A stretch of 64,000 bases of DNA from Bacteroidota bacterium (GCA_947447375.1 CANFJB010000008.1:1-64000); one strand, 5' to 3'. Counted from the first letter of the stretch, positions 1-9,424 are shown. The notes: generated by a model from the letters alone, not told the origin. Made by a program: numbers and translations.

Positions 1-1736
1 ATGGTTGGTTTAACGAAAACCACGTTGTTGATTTTGGTGGTTACAGCTACTATGGTCAATCAGTTTATACTTTAGCTGATTTAGGTCAATTAAATTCTGC
101 ATCTAGTTATATTGCTAATCAATCATTCTCTTCAAATCTTTATTCTGATTTAATCTTTAATTTCAATTATGATTTATCAAAAGATTTAAATTTGAAATTC
201 AATGTTGGTAACAACATACAAGATAATACTTTTAGAGTTACAACTCAAGGTGGAGATAACCTAGACGTTCCTGGTTTCTACCACATTACTAACGTATTGA
301 ATCCTTATAACTCAACTGCTTTGGATAACAGATTAGTTCAAACTAGAAAAGTTGGTGGATATGTTAATGTTGATTTAGGTTATAAAGATTATTTATTTTT
401 GAATGCTACTTCTCGTTTAGAGGAATTATCTACTATTAAAAAATCTTATTTTTATCCTTCTGTAGGGGTTTCTTTTATTCCAACAAAAGCATTTGAAGGT
501 CTTAAAAATGATACTTTTAATTATTTAAAAGTAAATGCTTCTTGGACTAAAGTTGGAAACGCTTCAGGTGTTGGTGCATACCAAACTAATAACTTAGCAG
601 TAACTGCTACAAGTTTCCCTTTCGGAAATTTAAATTCATTAGCTTTCAACACTATTCCTACAGATCCAAATATTCGTCCTGAATATGTATCAACTACTGA
701 ATTTGGTGCTCAAGTTGGTTTATTTAATGATAGACTTACTTTAGAAGGTTCTTATTATGTAGCTAAAACTACTGACATGATCACAAGAGCTACTGCTTCT
801 AGTGCTTCTGGAGCTGCAAGTATATACAAAAACATCGGAGATTTGGAAAACAAAGGATTTGAAATTGATTTAGGTTTTACTCCGGTTAAAACTAAAGATT
901 TCAAATGGGATGTTAAAACAAACTATTCTACAGCAAAAACTAAAGTTATTTCATTAGCTGAAGGTGCAACTAGCGTTAACTTACTTTCTAATTCTGAATT
1001 TGGAGTATTTGCTGAAGTTGGTGAAGAGTTTCCTTTAATTAAAGGTACTGCTTTCGTAAGATCTCCTGATGGAAGTATTGTTGTGAATCCTGATGGAACT
1101 CCACAAAAAACTTCTGCACTTCAAAAATTAGGAAAAGGAACTAACGATTATATTCTAGGTTTTACTAACTCTTTTGAATACAAAGGTTTAAAATTGACTA
1201 TTCAAGGTGATTATAGAACTGGAGCTTCTGCTTATTCTGATGCTAAAAGATTGTTATTGTTCACTGGAGGTGATTTACAAACAGCTGGTTTTGATAGAAC
1301 TCAAGGATATGTAGTTCCAAATTCTGTTCAATACAATGCTACTACAAACACTTACACAGCAAACACTACTCCAGCTTTAGGAGCTAACTATGCTAGTACT
1401 TTGAATTTCTTCACTACAACTTGGAGAACAACAGGAGAAGCTAACATAATTGATGCTGCAGCATTGAAAATTAGAGAAATCTCATTAAGCTATGCTTTAC
1501 CTAAAGAAATTACTTCTAAATTAGGATTAAGTTCATTTAAACTAGGAGTTAATGCTCGTAACCCATTCGTTTTCTTAGCTGACGGTTCATTCTTGAAAGC
1601 TAAAAATGGTAACGCTAACAACGGTTATTTTGATCCAGAGGCTTCATATTCATCAGGAAATGCTCAAGGGTATGCTAACATTGGTCAATATCCTACAACT
1701 AGAACATTTGGTGCTAGTATTAATTTAACTTTTTAA
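1..1736 (+). CDS. SusC/RagA-like TonB-dependent outer-membrane receptor, C-terminal part (5' end outside window)
   Basis: The frame is open from the first bases, so the gene starts upstream; the first complete codon here is at position 3. About 577 C-terminal residues are visible, and a full SusC is usually near 1000. The visible part has the alternating aromatic and polar strands of a 22-strand beta-barrel and ends in ASINLTF, a typical terminal strand with a final Phe. A run near the middle (FNTIPTDPNIRPEYVSTTEF) matches the region found in many SusC proteins before the last barrel strands. SusC proteins import large ligands, usually glycans or peptides, across the outer membrane using TonB energy, with the SusD partner acting as a lid. 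The SusD gene follows 12 bases downstream, which supports the call. The N-terminal carboxypeptidase-like and plug domains cannot be seen, and the substrate cannot be told. Confidence 0.93.
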   Translation, partial: GWFNENHVVDFGGYSYYGQSVYTLADLGQLNSASSYIANQSFSSNLYSDLIFNFNYDLSKDLNLKFNVGNNIQDNTFRVTTQGGDNLDVPGFYHITNVLNPYNSTALDNRLVQTRKVGGYVNVDLGYKDYLFLNATSRLEELSTIKKSYFYPSVGVSFIPTKAFEGLKNDTFNYLKVNASWTKVGNASGVGAYQTNNLAVTATSFPFGNLNSLAFNTIPTDPNIRPEYVSTTEFGAQVGLFNDRLTLEGSYYVAKTTDMITRATASSASGAASIYKNIGDLENKGFEIDLGFTPVKTKDFKWDVKTNYSTAKTKVISLAEGATSVNLLSNSEFGVFAEVGEEFPLIKGTAFVRSPDGSIVVNPDGTPQKTSALQKLGKGTNDYILGFTNSFEYKGLKLTIQGDYRTGASAYSDAKRLLLFTGGDLQTAGFDRTQGYVVPNSVQYNATTNTYTANTTPALGANYASTLNFFTTTWRTTGEANIIDAAALKIREISLSYALPKEITSKLGLSSFKLGVNARNPFVFLADGSFLKAKNGNANNGYFDPEASYSSGNAQGYANIGQYPTTRTFGASINLTF

Positions 1737-1748
1737 TTTTAATTTTTT

Positions 1749-3377
1749 ATGAAAAATATAAAATTTATTTTGCCTTTATTGGCATTAGTATTATTCTCTT
1801 GTAGTGATTATTTGGATGTAAATACAAGTCCTAATAACCTTACATATGATCAAGCAACTCCAGCAAAATTATTGCCAGGAGCACAGGTTAATACTTACAG
1901 AGTTCAGGCAACAACCATGAACACTTTAGGTAACGTATTCATGAACTCATGGACACGTAACGTTCAATCTTATGGAAATGGATACGATAACGAATTACAA
2001 TTAGTTATCAGTAACTCTTTTTATAATGGTATTTGGGATGGTTTATACCGTAACTTAATGAACTTCGAAGGAATCATTAAATATCCAAACCCTGATCATA
2101 AATACGATAATTATGTAGCTGCTGCAAAAATCTGTAAAGCTTTTTACATGCAAAGAATCGTAGATTTATACGGTAAATGTCCTTATTCTAATGCATGGAA
2201 AGGTGGGCTTAACACTACACCTTCTTATGATGATGATTTCACTATCTACAAAGATTTAGTTAAAAATTTAGAGGATGCAAGAGCTTTAATCGCTGCTGCA
2301 AATGCAAACGCTGAAGATATTTCTGGTGTTGATGTAATGTTAGCTGGAGATATGGCTGCTTGGAATGAGTTCGCTAACTCTACTGAGTTAAGACTTTTAT
2401 TAAGAATGTCTGAAGCTACTGATGCAACTGTTGTTGCATACAGAAACACTAAGTTACAAGCTATTGCTGCTGGACCATTCTTGTCTGCTAACGTAGCTAT
2501 TAACCCTGGTTACAACGGATCTAGAGACGATCAAGCTACTCCAGGCTTCTTCACTTATGCTTATGTAACTGCTGGTACTACTCAAGCTAACAGAGTATTC
2601 ATTACTATGTCAGGTCACGCATACAAAGCGTTACAATCTACAGCTACGACTAACTGGCCAGCTGGTGCAACTCGTGAAATCATTGCTGGTTCAGGAGTTA
2701 CTTACCCAGACGTAACTGACCCACGTTCTGCAAGATTGTTTACTGCAGGTTCTGGTCAAACTTTTAGACGTGCGGTTACTCAAGGTGCAACTTTAGTTGA
2801 CGTTACTACGCCAACAGGTACTTTACCAGGTTTACCATGTCGTTTAGGTTTAATAGGTCACTTTAATCCTTACGCTCAAGCACCAAACCAAACTTTAGAA
2901 GAGTACTTCTCTTGTGATGGTTCTGTAATGTCTTTATCAGAATCTAAATTCTTAGAAGCTGAAGCTGCAGTAAGATATCCTACTGTATTTACAGGAAGTG
3001 CTCAAACTGCATTTAATGCTGCTGTAACTGATGATTTCGCTAGAAAAGTAGCTACTATGGGTACTTACTTAACTACAATCAACACAAAACCAAACTTTGG
3101 TTTCTCAGAAACATTTACAACTGCACAAAAATTACACGCAATTATGTTCCAAAAATGGATTGCTTTAATGGGTGTTAACGCGATTGAGTCATACATTGAC
3201 TATACTCGTACTGGTTATCCATTAACTCCACTTCCAACTGTTGCTACTCAATCTCGTAAGCCATATAGATTAATCTATCCAATTTCTGAGTATGTAGCTA
3301 ACTCTGCGAACGTACCAAGTATGGTTGCTGCTGATGCATTTGCTATCAATGCTTTCACTCCTTTCTGGAAAAGATAA
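1749..3377 (+). CDS. SusD/RagB-like nutrient-binding outer-membrane lipoprotein
   Basis: This is the surface lipoprotein partner of the SusC receptor upstream and is expected to bind the ligand and close over the barrel. The 542-residue product starts with a lipoprotein signal peptide whose lipobox is LFSC, giving an N-terminal lipid-modified Cys at about residue 18, followed by SDYLDVNTSPNN, a start seen in many SusD-like_2 (PF12771-type) proteins. The rest is mostly helical with TPR-like stretches, as in the SusD fold. It is 12 bases after the susC stop, so the two are co-transcribed, and a strong hairpin terminator follows. No glycoside hydrolase, sulfatase or peptidase follows, so this is not a full polysaccharide utilisation locus on this side, and the ligand is unknown. 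Family call is confident; ligand is not given. Confidence 0.93.
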   Translation: MKNIKFILPLLALVLFSCSDYLDVNTSPNNLTYDQATPAKLLPGAQVNTYRVQATTMNTLGNVFMNSWTRNVQSYGNGYDNELQLVISNSFYNGIWDGLYRNLMNFEGIIKYPNPDHKYDNYVAAAKICKAFYMQRIVDLYGKCPYSNAWKGGLNTTPSYDDDFTIYKDLVKNLEDARALIAAANANAEDISGVDVMLAGDMAAWNEFANSTELRLLLRMSEATDATVVAYRNTKLQAIAAGPFLSANVAINPGYNGSRDDQATPGFFTYAYVTAGTTQANRVFITMSGHAYKALQSTATTNWPAGATREIIAGSGVTYPDVTDPRSARLFTAGSGQTFRRAVTQGATLVDVTTPTGTLPGLPCRLGLIGHFNPYAQAPNQTLEEYFSCDGSVMSLSESKFLEAEAAVRYPTVFTGSAQTAFNAAVTDDFARKVATMGTYLTTINTKPNFGFSETFTTAQKLHAIMFQKWIALMGVNAIESYIDYTRTGYPLTPLPTVATQSRKPYRLIYPISEYVANSANVPSMVAADAFAINAFTPFWKR

Positions 3378-3404
3378 TTGATTAGCAATAGCTATCTATA
3401 CTAT

Positions 3405-3431
3405 AAAACCCCGCTTTATGCGGGGTTTTTT
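3405..3431 (+). terminator. Intrinsic terminator after susCD
   Basis: Arms AAAACCCCGC (3405-3414) and GCGGGGTTTT (3420-3429) pair perfectly around a TTTAT loop, followed by more T. It ends the susC-susD transcript. Confidence 0.9.
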
Positions 3432-3472
3432 ATTTATCAGCAATAACATTATTAAATAATTATTTATAATAG

Positions 3473-3480
3473 TATATTTG
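3473..3480 (+). promoter_or_regulatory. Candidate -7 promoter element (TATATTTG) for the porin gene
   Basis: TATATTTG fits the Bacteroidota/Flavobacterium -7 consensus TAnnTTTG and lies 14 bases before the ATG at 3495, giving a very short leader. No good TTG -33 element is seen 19 bases upstream, so the call rests on the -7 box and its position after a terminator. Confidence 0.45.
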
Positions 3481-3494
3481 TTGAAAATATTTTT

Positions 3495-5447
3495 ATGAAA
3501 TTTCGCTTGCTGTTTTTGGTCTTCCTAATGTCATTTTCCCTTTTCTCACAAGTGGAAAATGAAACTAAATTGGATACCGTAAAAAGAACTTCCCTTATCG
3601 TCGATCATAAAAAGGATAAACCCAAAGCGACCATTTCTCAATATAGAATAATTACTTTGGAACGAGATACTACTTTTGTAGATACTTCTCTAACTATTAA
3701 AAAAGAATACGATTACAATTACCTTCGCAGAGATTTATTTGGTTTAATGCCTTTCGCCAATGAAGGCCAGGCCTACACTACTTTACAATATACCTCAAAA
3801 CTACGTACTTCTTTTCCCGAATTTGGTTATACCGGAAAACACTTTAATTATTTCCAACCCAATGATATTAAATACTATTCTGTAGCGACACCCTACACCG
3901 AATTGTATTTTAAAACTGTAATGGAGCAAGGTCAAAATGTAGATGCGTTTATTACCTTAAATACTTCAGAGCGTTTTAATTTTTCTTTAGCTTATAAAGG
4001 GTTGCGTTCCCTAGGGAAATACATCAACCAACTTTCAAGTACTGGAAATTTAAGATTTACCGCTAGTTATAATACTAAGAACAAACGCTATTATGCGAAT
4101 TTCCATTATACGTCACAAGACATTTTGAATGGTGAAAATGGAGGTTTGTCCAATCCAGAATATTTTGAGGGAAATGATCCTGCTTACAACGAAAGACCAC
4201 GTTTGGATGTTTATTTAAAAGACGCTAAATCGACTTTAATGGGCACAAGGTTATTCCTTGACCATAATTTCTTAATTAACGCTAAAAAGCAAAATAATAA
4301 CCTTTATTTGACGCATCAAATTAATTTTGAAAGTAAATATTATGAATTCAATCAGGTAACGGTTCCCACAACAATTACTTCAACTACTGGAGTTACTTCT
4401 ACCTTTTATCGTTTTGGGCCTTCATTTGCTGCAGCAAATATAAACGACCAAGTGCGCTACAACCGAATGTATAACAAAGTAGGTGCTGTTTATGAAAATA
4501 CAACCTTAGGTAAAATTCAGTTTTTTGTAGACGATTTCAGATACAATTATTATTATAAATCAGTGTTGTTTTTAACCGCACAAACCATTCCGAATAAAAT
4601 AAACGACATTATCAATGATTTTGGAGGCCAATACGAATACAGAAAAAACAAATGGAACGGTAAATTCCAATATTCTAGTTCTTTGACAAAACAATCGTTA
4701 TTTGACATTAATGCACATTTAAAATACCAATATAACGATAAAAATAACTTTACTTTCGAATACCAAAACAGCAATAATTTGCCAAATAATAGTTATAATT
4801 TGCATCAAAGTAGCTACATTAATTACAATTGGTACAATAATTTCAAAAATGAAAAACACAATTCGTTGAAGGTCGAAGCCAATACCCAGTGGGCAAGCGC
4901 ATCTTTAGAATTGAATACCATCAACGATTATTTGTATTTCAGTAATGATAATACTTCTGGATTGCAATTGGTTTCTCCAAAGCAATACGATAAAACGATT
5001 AATCACCTGTCTTTAAAAATCAATAAGGAAATTAAATTTAGAAAATGGGCGTTAGACAATACCGTTTTGTATCAAAAAGTAGGTCAATCGGATAAGATTT
5101 TAAATGTACCACAATTGGTGCTTCGTAACACCCTTTATTTTACCGATTATTTCTTTGATAAAGCGTTATACCTTCAAACTGGGGTGATTTTTAATTATTT
5201 TACAAAATATTATGCCAACGATTATAACCCAATTTTAGGTGAGTTTTTTGTACAAAATCAAAAAGAAATTGGTGCATATCCAAACATCGATATATTTGCG
5301 AATGCAAGAATTCAACGCACTAGAATTTATTTAAAAGCCGAACATTTTAATTCATCTATGTCAGGAAATAATTACTATTCTTCACCAAATAACCCGTACC
5401 ACGATTTTATAATCCGTTTTGGATTGGTATGGAATTTCTTCGATTAA
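3495..5447 (+). CDS. Putative outer-membrane porin (Bacteroidota beta-barrel family)
   Basis: The 650-residue product has a signal peptide (MKFRLLFLVFLMSFSLFSQ) and then a long run of alternating aromatic and polar residues typical of a beta-barrel, ending in FIIRFGLVWNFFD. The N-terminal region with YNYLRRDLFGLMPFANEGQ and the length match the Bacteroidota family annotated as putative porin. It probably forms an outer-membrane channel, but what passes through is unknown. It has its own terminator upstream and a candidate promoter 14 bases before the start, so it is likely transcribed apart from susCD. The CBS-domain enzyme gene begins 21 bases after its stop in the same direction, so read-through into that gene is likely. 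There is no plug domain, so it is not a TonB-dependent receptor. Confidence 0.8.
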   Translation: MKFRLLFLVFLMSFSLFSQVENETKLDTVKRTSLIVDHKKDKPKATISQYRIITLERDTTFVDTSLTIKKEYDYNYLRRDLFGLMPFANEGQAYTTLQYTSKLRTSFPEFGYTGKHFNYFQPNDIKYYSVATPYTELYFKTVMEQGQNVDAFITLNTSERFNFSLAYKGLRSLGKYINQLSSTGNLRFTASYNTKNKRYYANFHYTSQDILNGENGGLSNPEYFEGNDPAYNERPRLDVYLKDAKSTLMGTRLFLDHNFLINAKKQNNNLYLTHQINFESKYYEFNQVTVPTTITSTTGVTSTFYRFGPSFAAANINDQVRYNRMYNKVGAVYENTTLGKIQFFVDDFRYNYYYKSVLFLTAQTIPNKINDIINDFGGQYEYRKNKWNGKFQYSSSLTKQSLFDINAHLKYQYNDKNNFTFEYQNSNNLPNNSYNLHQSSYINYNWYNNFKNEKHNSLKVEANTQWASASLELNTINDYLYFSNDNTSGLQLVSPKQYDKTINHLSLKINKEIKFRKWALDNTVLYQKVGQSDKILNVPQLVLRNTLYFTDYFFDKALYLQTGVIFNYFTKYYANDYNPILGEFFVQNQKEIGAYPNIDIFANARIQRTRIYLKAEHFNSSMSGNNYYSSPNNPYHDFIIRFGLVWNFFD

Positions 5448-5468
5448 TATTAAAAAACTAAAAACTAA

Positions 5469-6830
5469 ATGCAATATTCAGAAAATATATTAGGAACAAT
5501 TGGAAATACGCCAATGGTTCGATTGAATAAAGTTACCGCAGAAATTGATGCGTTGGTACTTGCAAAAGTGGAAACGTTCAATCCAGGTAATTCTACCAAG
5601 GATAGAATGGCGCTAAAAATGATTGAAGATGCCGAAGCTGACGGGCGTTTGCAACCTGGCGGAACTATCATTGAAGGAACTTCTGGAAACACCGGAATGG
5701 GATTGGCATTAGCCGCAATCGTAAAAGGCTACAAATTAATTTGCGTGATTACCGACAAGCAGTCCAAAGAAAAAATGGATATTCTTCGCGCGGTAGGAGC
5801 GAAAGTAGTCGTTTGCCCAACGGATGTGGAACCTACCGATCCTCGTTCTTATTATTCTGTTTCTAAACGTTTGGGTGAAGAAACGCCGAATTCTTGGTAT
5901 GTAAACCAATACGATAATCCTTCAAATGCTTTAGCTCATTACGAACAAACTGGTCCTGAAATTTGGAAACAAACCGATGGAAAAGTAACGCATTTTGTGG
6001 TTGGAGTAGGAACTGGAGGAACTATTTCAGGAATTGGAAGGTATTTGAAAGAACAAAATCCTAATGTAAAAGTTTGGGGAATTGATACCTATGGATCGGT
6101 TTTTAAAAAATACCACGAAACAGGAATTTTTGATGAAAATGAAATTTATTCCTACATCACAGAAGGAATTGGAGAAGATATTTTACCTAAAAACGTTGAC
6201 TTTTCAGTAATTGATGGATTCACAAAAGTAACCGATAAAGATGCAGCCGTTTATACTAGAAAAATCGCTTTGGAAGAAGGAATTTTTGTAGGAAATTCAG
6301 CAGGCGCATTGATTAAAGGGGTGCTTCAACTGAAAGAACATTTTAAACCAGAAGATGTTGTGGTAGTTTTATTCCACGATTCTGGTAGTCGTTATATCGG
6401 TAAAATGTTCAATGACGATTGGATGCGCGAACGTGGATTTTTAGATGAAGAAATCACCAAAGCGGAAGACGTAATAAAAGACCACATTGACAAACCATTA
6501 ATTGTGGTAAGAACGGAAGAATTGGTTTCACACGCTATTGAACGCATGCGCAAATATAAAATCTCTCAAATTCCTGTAATTGATATTTCAGGTTTTGTGG
6601 GCTCTGTAGATGAATCCGACTTGTTTCAAAGTTATGTTACCGATAAAAATGCGGGTGACAAACCAATACGTGAAGTTATGGGAAAACCATTTCCAATTGT
6701 AAAATTAGGAACTTCTATTGAAGAAGTTTCAAAATTATTCACTCGAGAAAATGCCGCGGTATTAGTCGATTTAGGAAATGGAAAACACCATATTATAACC
6801 AAATACGATATCATTGGTTCTATAAAATAG
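5469..6830 (+). CDS. Cystathionine beta-synthase-type PLP enzyme with two C-terminal CBS domains
   Basis: The 453-residue protein has a fold-type II PLP domain (about residues 1-330) followed by a CBS-domain pair (about 340-453). The PLP lysine is expected at K44 in NPGNSTKDR. The substrate loop GTSGNTG is at 70-76 and the phosphate-binding GTGGTISG at 181-188. The stretch from GIGEDILP to NSAGALIKG aligns by eye with the matching part of eukaryotic cystathionine beta-synthase, which makes cystathionine from serine and homocysteine. A cysteine synthase role (O-acetylserine plus sulfide) cannot be ruled out, but the CBS pair favours cystathionine beta-synthase. The eukaryotic N-terminal haem domain is absent. 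No other sulfur-metabolism gene is near. It may be co-transcribed with the porin 21 bases upstream. Confidence 0.85.
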   Translation: MQYSENILGTIGNTPMVRLNKVTAEIDALVLAKVETFNPGNSTKDRMALKMIEDAEADGRLQPGGTIIEGTSGNTGMGLALAAIVKGYKLICVITDKQSKEKMDILRAVGAKVVVCPTDVEPTDPRSYYSVSKRLGEETPNSWYVNQYDNPSNALAHYEQTGPEIWKQTDGKVTHFVVGVGTGGTISGIGRYLKEQNPNVKVWGIDTYGSVFKKYHETGIFDENEIYSYITEGIGEDILPKNVDFSVIDGFTKVTDKDAAVYTRKIALEEGIFVGNSAGALIKGVLQLKEHFKPEDVVVVLFHDSGSRYIGKMFNDDWMRERGFLDEEITKAEDVIKDHIDKPLIVVRTEELVSHAIERMRKYKISQIPVIDISGFVGSVDESDLFQSYVTDKNAGDKPIREVMGKPFPIVKLGTSIEEVSKLFTRENAAVLVDLGNGKHHIITKYDIIGSIK

Positions 6831-6850
6831 GGATTCTAATAGAGCAAGAG

Positions 6851-7060
6851 ATAATAGACGAAAAGATAATAGACTTTTAAAATTCGTGCTAATTTGTATA
6901 ATTCGTGGCTATATTATTTTTCCTTTGCGAACTTTGCGAAAAACTTTGCGCTCTTTGCGGTTAAAATAGATAATATACTAAAAGAGTAATAGATAATAGA
7001 CGAAAAGATAATAGACAATAGACTAAAAAATTCGTGCTAATTAGTGTAATTCGTGTTTAA
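6851..7060. repeat. Spacer made of several short direct repeats
   Basis: The spacer between the CBS enzyme and the convergent secreted-protein gene holds three repeated words. ATAATAGACGAAAAGATAAT plus AGAC occurs identically at 6851-6874 and 6993-7016. TTCGTGCTAATT...TAATTCGTG occurs at about 6883-6907 and 7031-7055 with two differences. CTTTGCG occurs four times at 6923, 6932, 6944 and 6953. There is no open reading frame, and I see no clear hairpin terminator for either flanking gene. The repeats look like a small dispersed or tandem family rather than a gene. Confidence 0.8.
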
Positions 7061-7100
7061 AAAAACTTTGTGGTTGAAAGAAAAAACGTAACTAACCTTT

Positions 7101-8774
7101 TTATTCCCCAATTAAAACCCCCGAAACATTCCAAGCGCTGAAACTACTTCCTTCATTTGCCCCAAGCGGAATTTGAATTCGAATGGAATGTTCCCCTTCA
7201 GAAAGATCGCCTAAGTCAATAAATATTGGGTTAGTAACTGTTCCAGGACACCAGTTGGAACGACTATAATCGGAGGATGACAATCCGTTTTCAAAATTCC
7301 CCGAAGCAGGATTACTCAATCGATACGAGCCACAATCTTGTCGCCACGGCACAAATGCAAAGGCCAGTTTTTCATCTAAAAAAATACTGTTTTTCTTTGG
7401 AACAAATTCATCGCCATTTTCCCAACCCCCATGTCCAGTAGTGATATATCGCAATCTAGCGTTTTTCATCGGTTTTGTAAGTGTGAATTTTACTTCCAAA
7501 CCTTTTTCTGAATTGAACATCGATCCGTATTCTTGACCCGCCATTTCCATAATATTATTGGTGTTAAACAACGGAATATTTTGCAGCGTTTTTTTCGAAA
7601 TTTCCTCTGGATGAATGGTCAAATTCAAATTCACTTTATGTCCGCCTTTATCATAGTTTCCAATATTCATTCCGATGTAAACTTCTTGATTGCTCACTAA
7701 ATCGTTCATTTCAGAAATGTCTTGTCGGTAATAAACACTGTCTTGCCATACTTTATTTTTGAGTTGGATGGTGTTGTATTTCTTAACTCCAAATGGCGTA
7801 AAAAAGCGCATTAATTCTAATAATGGCTCGTAATCATTGGTTTTTACCACACCTTGGTATTTTTTACCATTTCCGTTTTCATATATAGGAAGAGCAGCAA
7901 CTCCATTTTTAAGTCCGTTTAAAAAGGAAATTTTGCTAGTTGTTGGAATAATAAATACCGAGCCTGTTCTATCATAAGCATCGCCGTTGGATTGTTCGGT
8001 TACATCAACAAACAATTGGCTTCCGTTTTTAATTGTTGGGATTCGTACTTTTTTAACGATGATCGTTCCATTTGCAAAACGCAAAATGCTATCATTGGAT
8101 TTCGATTCTTCTGAAAAATTAATCACCTCGTTTTTAAATATTGGCAAGGTTGTAAAACGACTTTTCCATAATAAATCTCTGTAGGTCAAAAGATCAACTT
8201 TAGCGAGATTTGACTTCGGGAGATTCATTTGCAAAGGCAATTTTTTTATTTTTTCAATTTTGGTTGCCAGTACCTGGTAGTTTCCATTTCGATTTAATTC
8301 CAATACAAATCCTAAATTCTGACCTAAAATAGAAGGCGCACCTTTATAACCTAGTTGGTTGGTGTACCAAACTTCAATGGTGTTCGAGTTGACGATAATT
8401 TTTGCTTTATGACATTCGTATCCTAAAATGGTTTTAGTATCTGGTAATAGCTCAAATTTTTGTTTGCCAATAGAAGTGCTATCTAAAGTTAAAATCTCTT
8501 TTGAAGGTTTTAAAGTTGCCTTTTGATACCAATTGTTATTTTTATAATCAATGAAATTTTCTTCGAAAGGAGTTGGGAGTTGGTTCAAAATACGTTTTTC
8601 TGTCGTAAGCCAGCCATTATTTTCATTGGCATAAAACACTACTAAATCTTGGTTTTCAATTAACGAACCATTGGATTTTCTCTCAAAAGTGACTTTAATT
8701 CCGCCGTTTGACTTTTGTGAAAACAAAACAACCGAGTGAAGTGCAATTATAACGAGAAGGATATATTTTTTCAT
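7101..8774 (-). CDS. Secreted GLPGLI-like / peptide-N-glycosidase F-like protein
   Basis: The start is taken at the ATG at 8774, which gives MKKYILLVIIALHSVVLFSQ, a good signal peptide. The TTG at 8792 extends the frame but falls inside the likely -7 promoter box. The first ~190 mature residues resemble the Bacteroidota GLPGLI family (secreted, unknown role), including LGYKGAPSILGQ near the signature position. The C-terminal half looks like the two-lobed PNGase F fold: GDAYDRTGSVFI resembles the segment around Asp60 of Elizabethkingia PNGase F, and GHGGWENGDEF the segment around Glu206. RSNWCPGTV also matches the RAGWCPG segment of that enzyme. PNGase F cleaves N-glycans from asparagine. Whether this protein has that activity is inference, since a match to Glu118 was not found with certainty. 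It could act on host or food glycoproteins, but no glycan-utilisation genes are adjacent. Confidence 0.72.
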   Translation of the reverse strand: MKKYILLVIIALHSVVLFSQKSNGGIKVTFERKSNGSLIENQDLVVFYANENNGWLTTEKRILNQLPTPFEENFIDYKNNNWYQKATLKPSKEILTLDSTSIGKQKFELLPDTKTILGYECHKAKIIVNSNTIEVWYTNQLGYKGAPSILGQNLGFVLELNRNGNYQVLATKIEKIKKLPLQMNLPKSNLAKVDLLTYRDLLWKSRFTTLPIFKNEVINFSEESKSNDSILRFANGTIIVKKVRIPTIKNGSQLFVDVTEQSNGDAYDRTGSVFIIPTTSKISFLNGLKNGVAALPIYENGNGKKYQGVVKTNDYEPLLELMRFFTPFGVKKYNTIQLKNKVWQDSVYYRQDISEMNDLVSNQEVYIGMNIGNYDKGGHKVNLNLTIHPEEISKKTLQNIPLFNTNNIMEMAGQEYGSMFNSEKGLEVKFTLTKPMKNARLRYITTGHGGWENGDEFVPKKNSIFLDEKLAFAFVPWRQDCGSYRLSNPASGNFENGLSSSDYSRSNWCPGTVTNPIFIDLGDLSEGEHSIRIQIPLGANEGSSFSAWNVSGVLIGE

Positions 8775-8789
8775 AAAATTACTTTTTAA

Positions 8790-8797
8790 CAAATATA
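8790..8797 (-). promoter_or_regulatory. Candidate -7 element (TATATTTG on the minus strand) for the PNGase-like gene
   Basis: The minus strand reads TATATTTG, a perfect TAnnTTTG, 15 bases before the ATG at 8774. No TTG is found at the expected -33 position. Confidence 0.45.
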
Positions 8798-8851
8798 ATA
8801 GAATTTGTTTTTATATGTAGAACATTTGTAAATTGCCATAAAATTAATTCA

Positions 8852-9334
8852 ATGACTTTCACCGCTATAGATTTTGAAACTGCAAATGGATATCACCCTT
8901 GTTCTGTGGGGATTGTTACGGTTGAAAACGGTGTGATTGTCGATGAATTCGTGACTTTAATTAAGCCGTTAAACAATTATTATTCTCCTTTTACTATTCA
9001 GGTTCATGGAATTTATCCTAAGGACACGATAAATGCAAAGACTTTTCCCCAAGTATTTCCAGAAATTCAAAAACGATTACAAAATAGGGTAGTGGTGGCG
9101 CACAATGAAAGTTTTGACCGAAATGTATTGGCCAAAACGATGGAGCTTCACGGCTTGGATTACCATAGTTTAAATATTGGATCTCGATGGGAATGTACCG
9201 TAAAAATTTACAAAGCCAAAGGATTTAAACCGGCAAGACTGAGTGATTGTTGCCGAATAATGAATATTCAATTGAACCACCACGAAGCTTTATCGGATGC
9301 TCGGGCTTGCGCCAAATTGTATTTACTCAGATAA
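8852..9334 (+). CDS. DEDDh 3'-5' exonuclease (DnaQ/epsilon-like)
   Basis: The 160-residue protein is a small stand-alone exonuclease domain. The first metal ligands are D7 and E9 in AIDFETA, the second region is VVVAHNESFDRNVL with its Asp, and the last is HHEALSDARACA, giving the His and Asp of the DEDDh type. Such proteins remove nucleotides from 3' ends of DNA or RNA. Stand-alone forms act in repair, proofreading or RNA turnover, and I cannot tell which. It is divergent from the secreted PNGase-like gene with 77 bases between starts. The next gene, for a DUF2851 protein, lies 90 bases downstream on the same strand. There is no helicase or GIY-YIG domain fused, so it is not the DinG or Cho type. 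Confidence 0.88.
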   Translation: MTFTAIDFETANGYHPCSVGIVTVENGVIVDEFVTLIKPLNNYYSPFTIQVHGIYPKDTINAKTFPQVFPEIQKRLQNRVVVAHNESFDRNVLAKTMELHGLDYHSLNIGSRWECTVKIYKAKGFKPARLSDCCRIMNIQLNHHEALSDARACAKLYLLR

Positions 9335-9424
9335 TTAACACTTATTTTTTCGGGTTAATGTTTTCGGTGTGGCTTTATTGACTACATTCGACAAAGTAAT
9401 TACAACTATTATACGCCATTTAAA

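Noticed and set aside
6851-7060. CRISPR array
   Set aside because: The repeats are few, of different kinds and unevenly spaced, and there are no cas genes.
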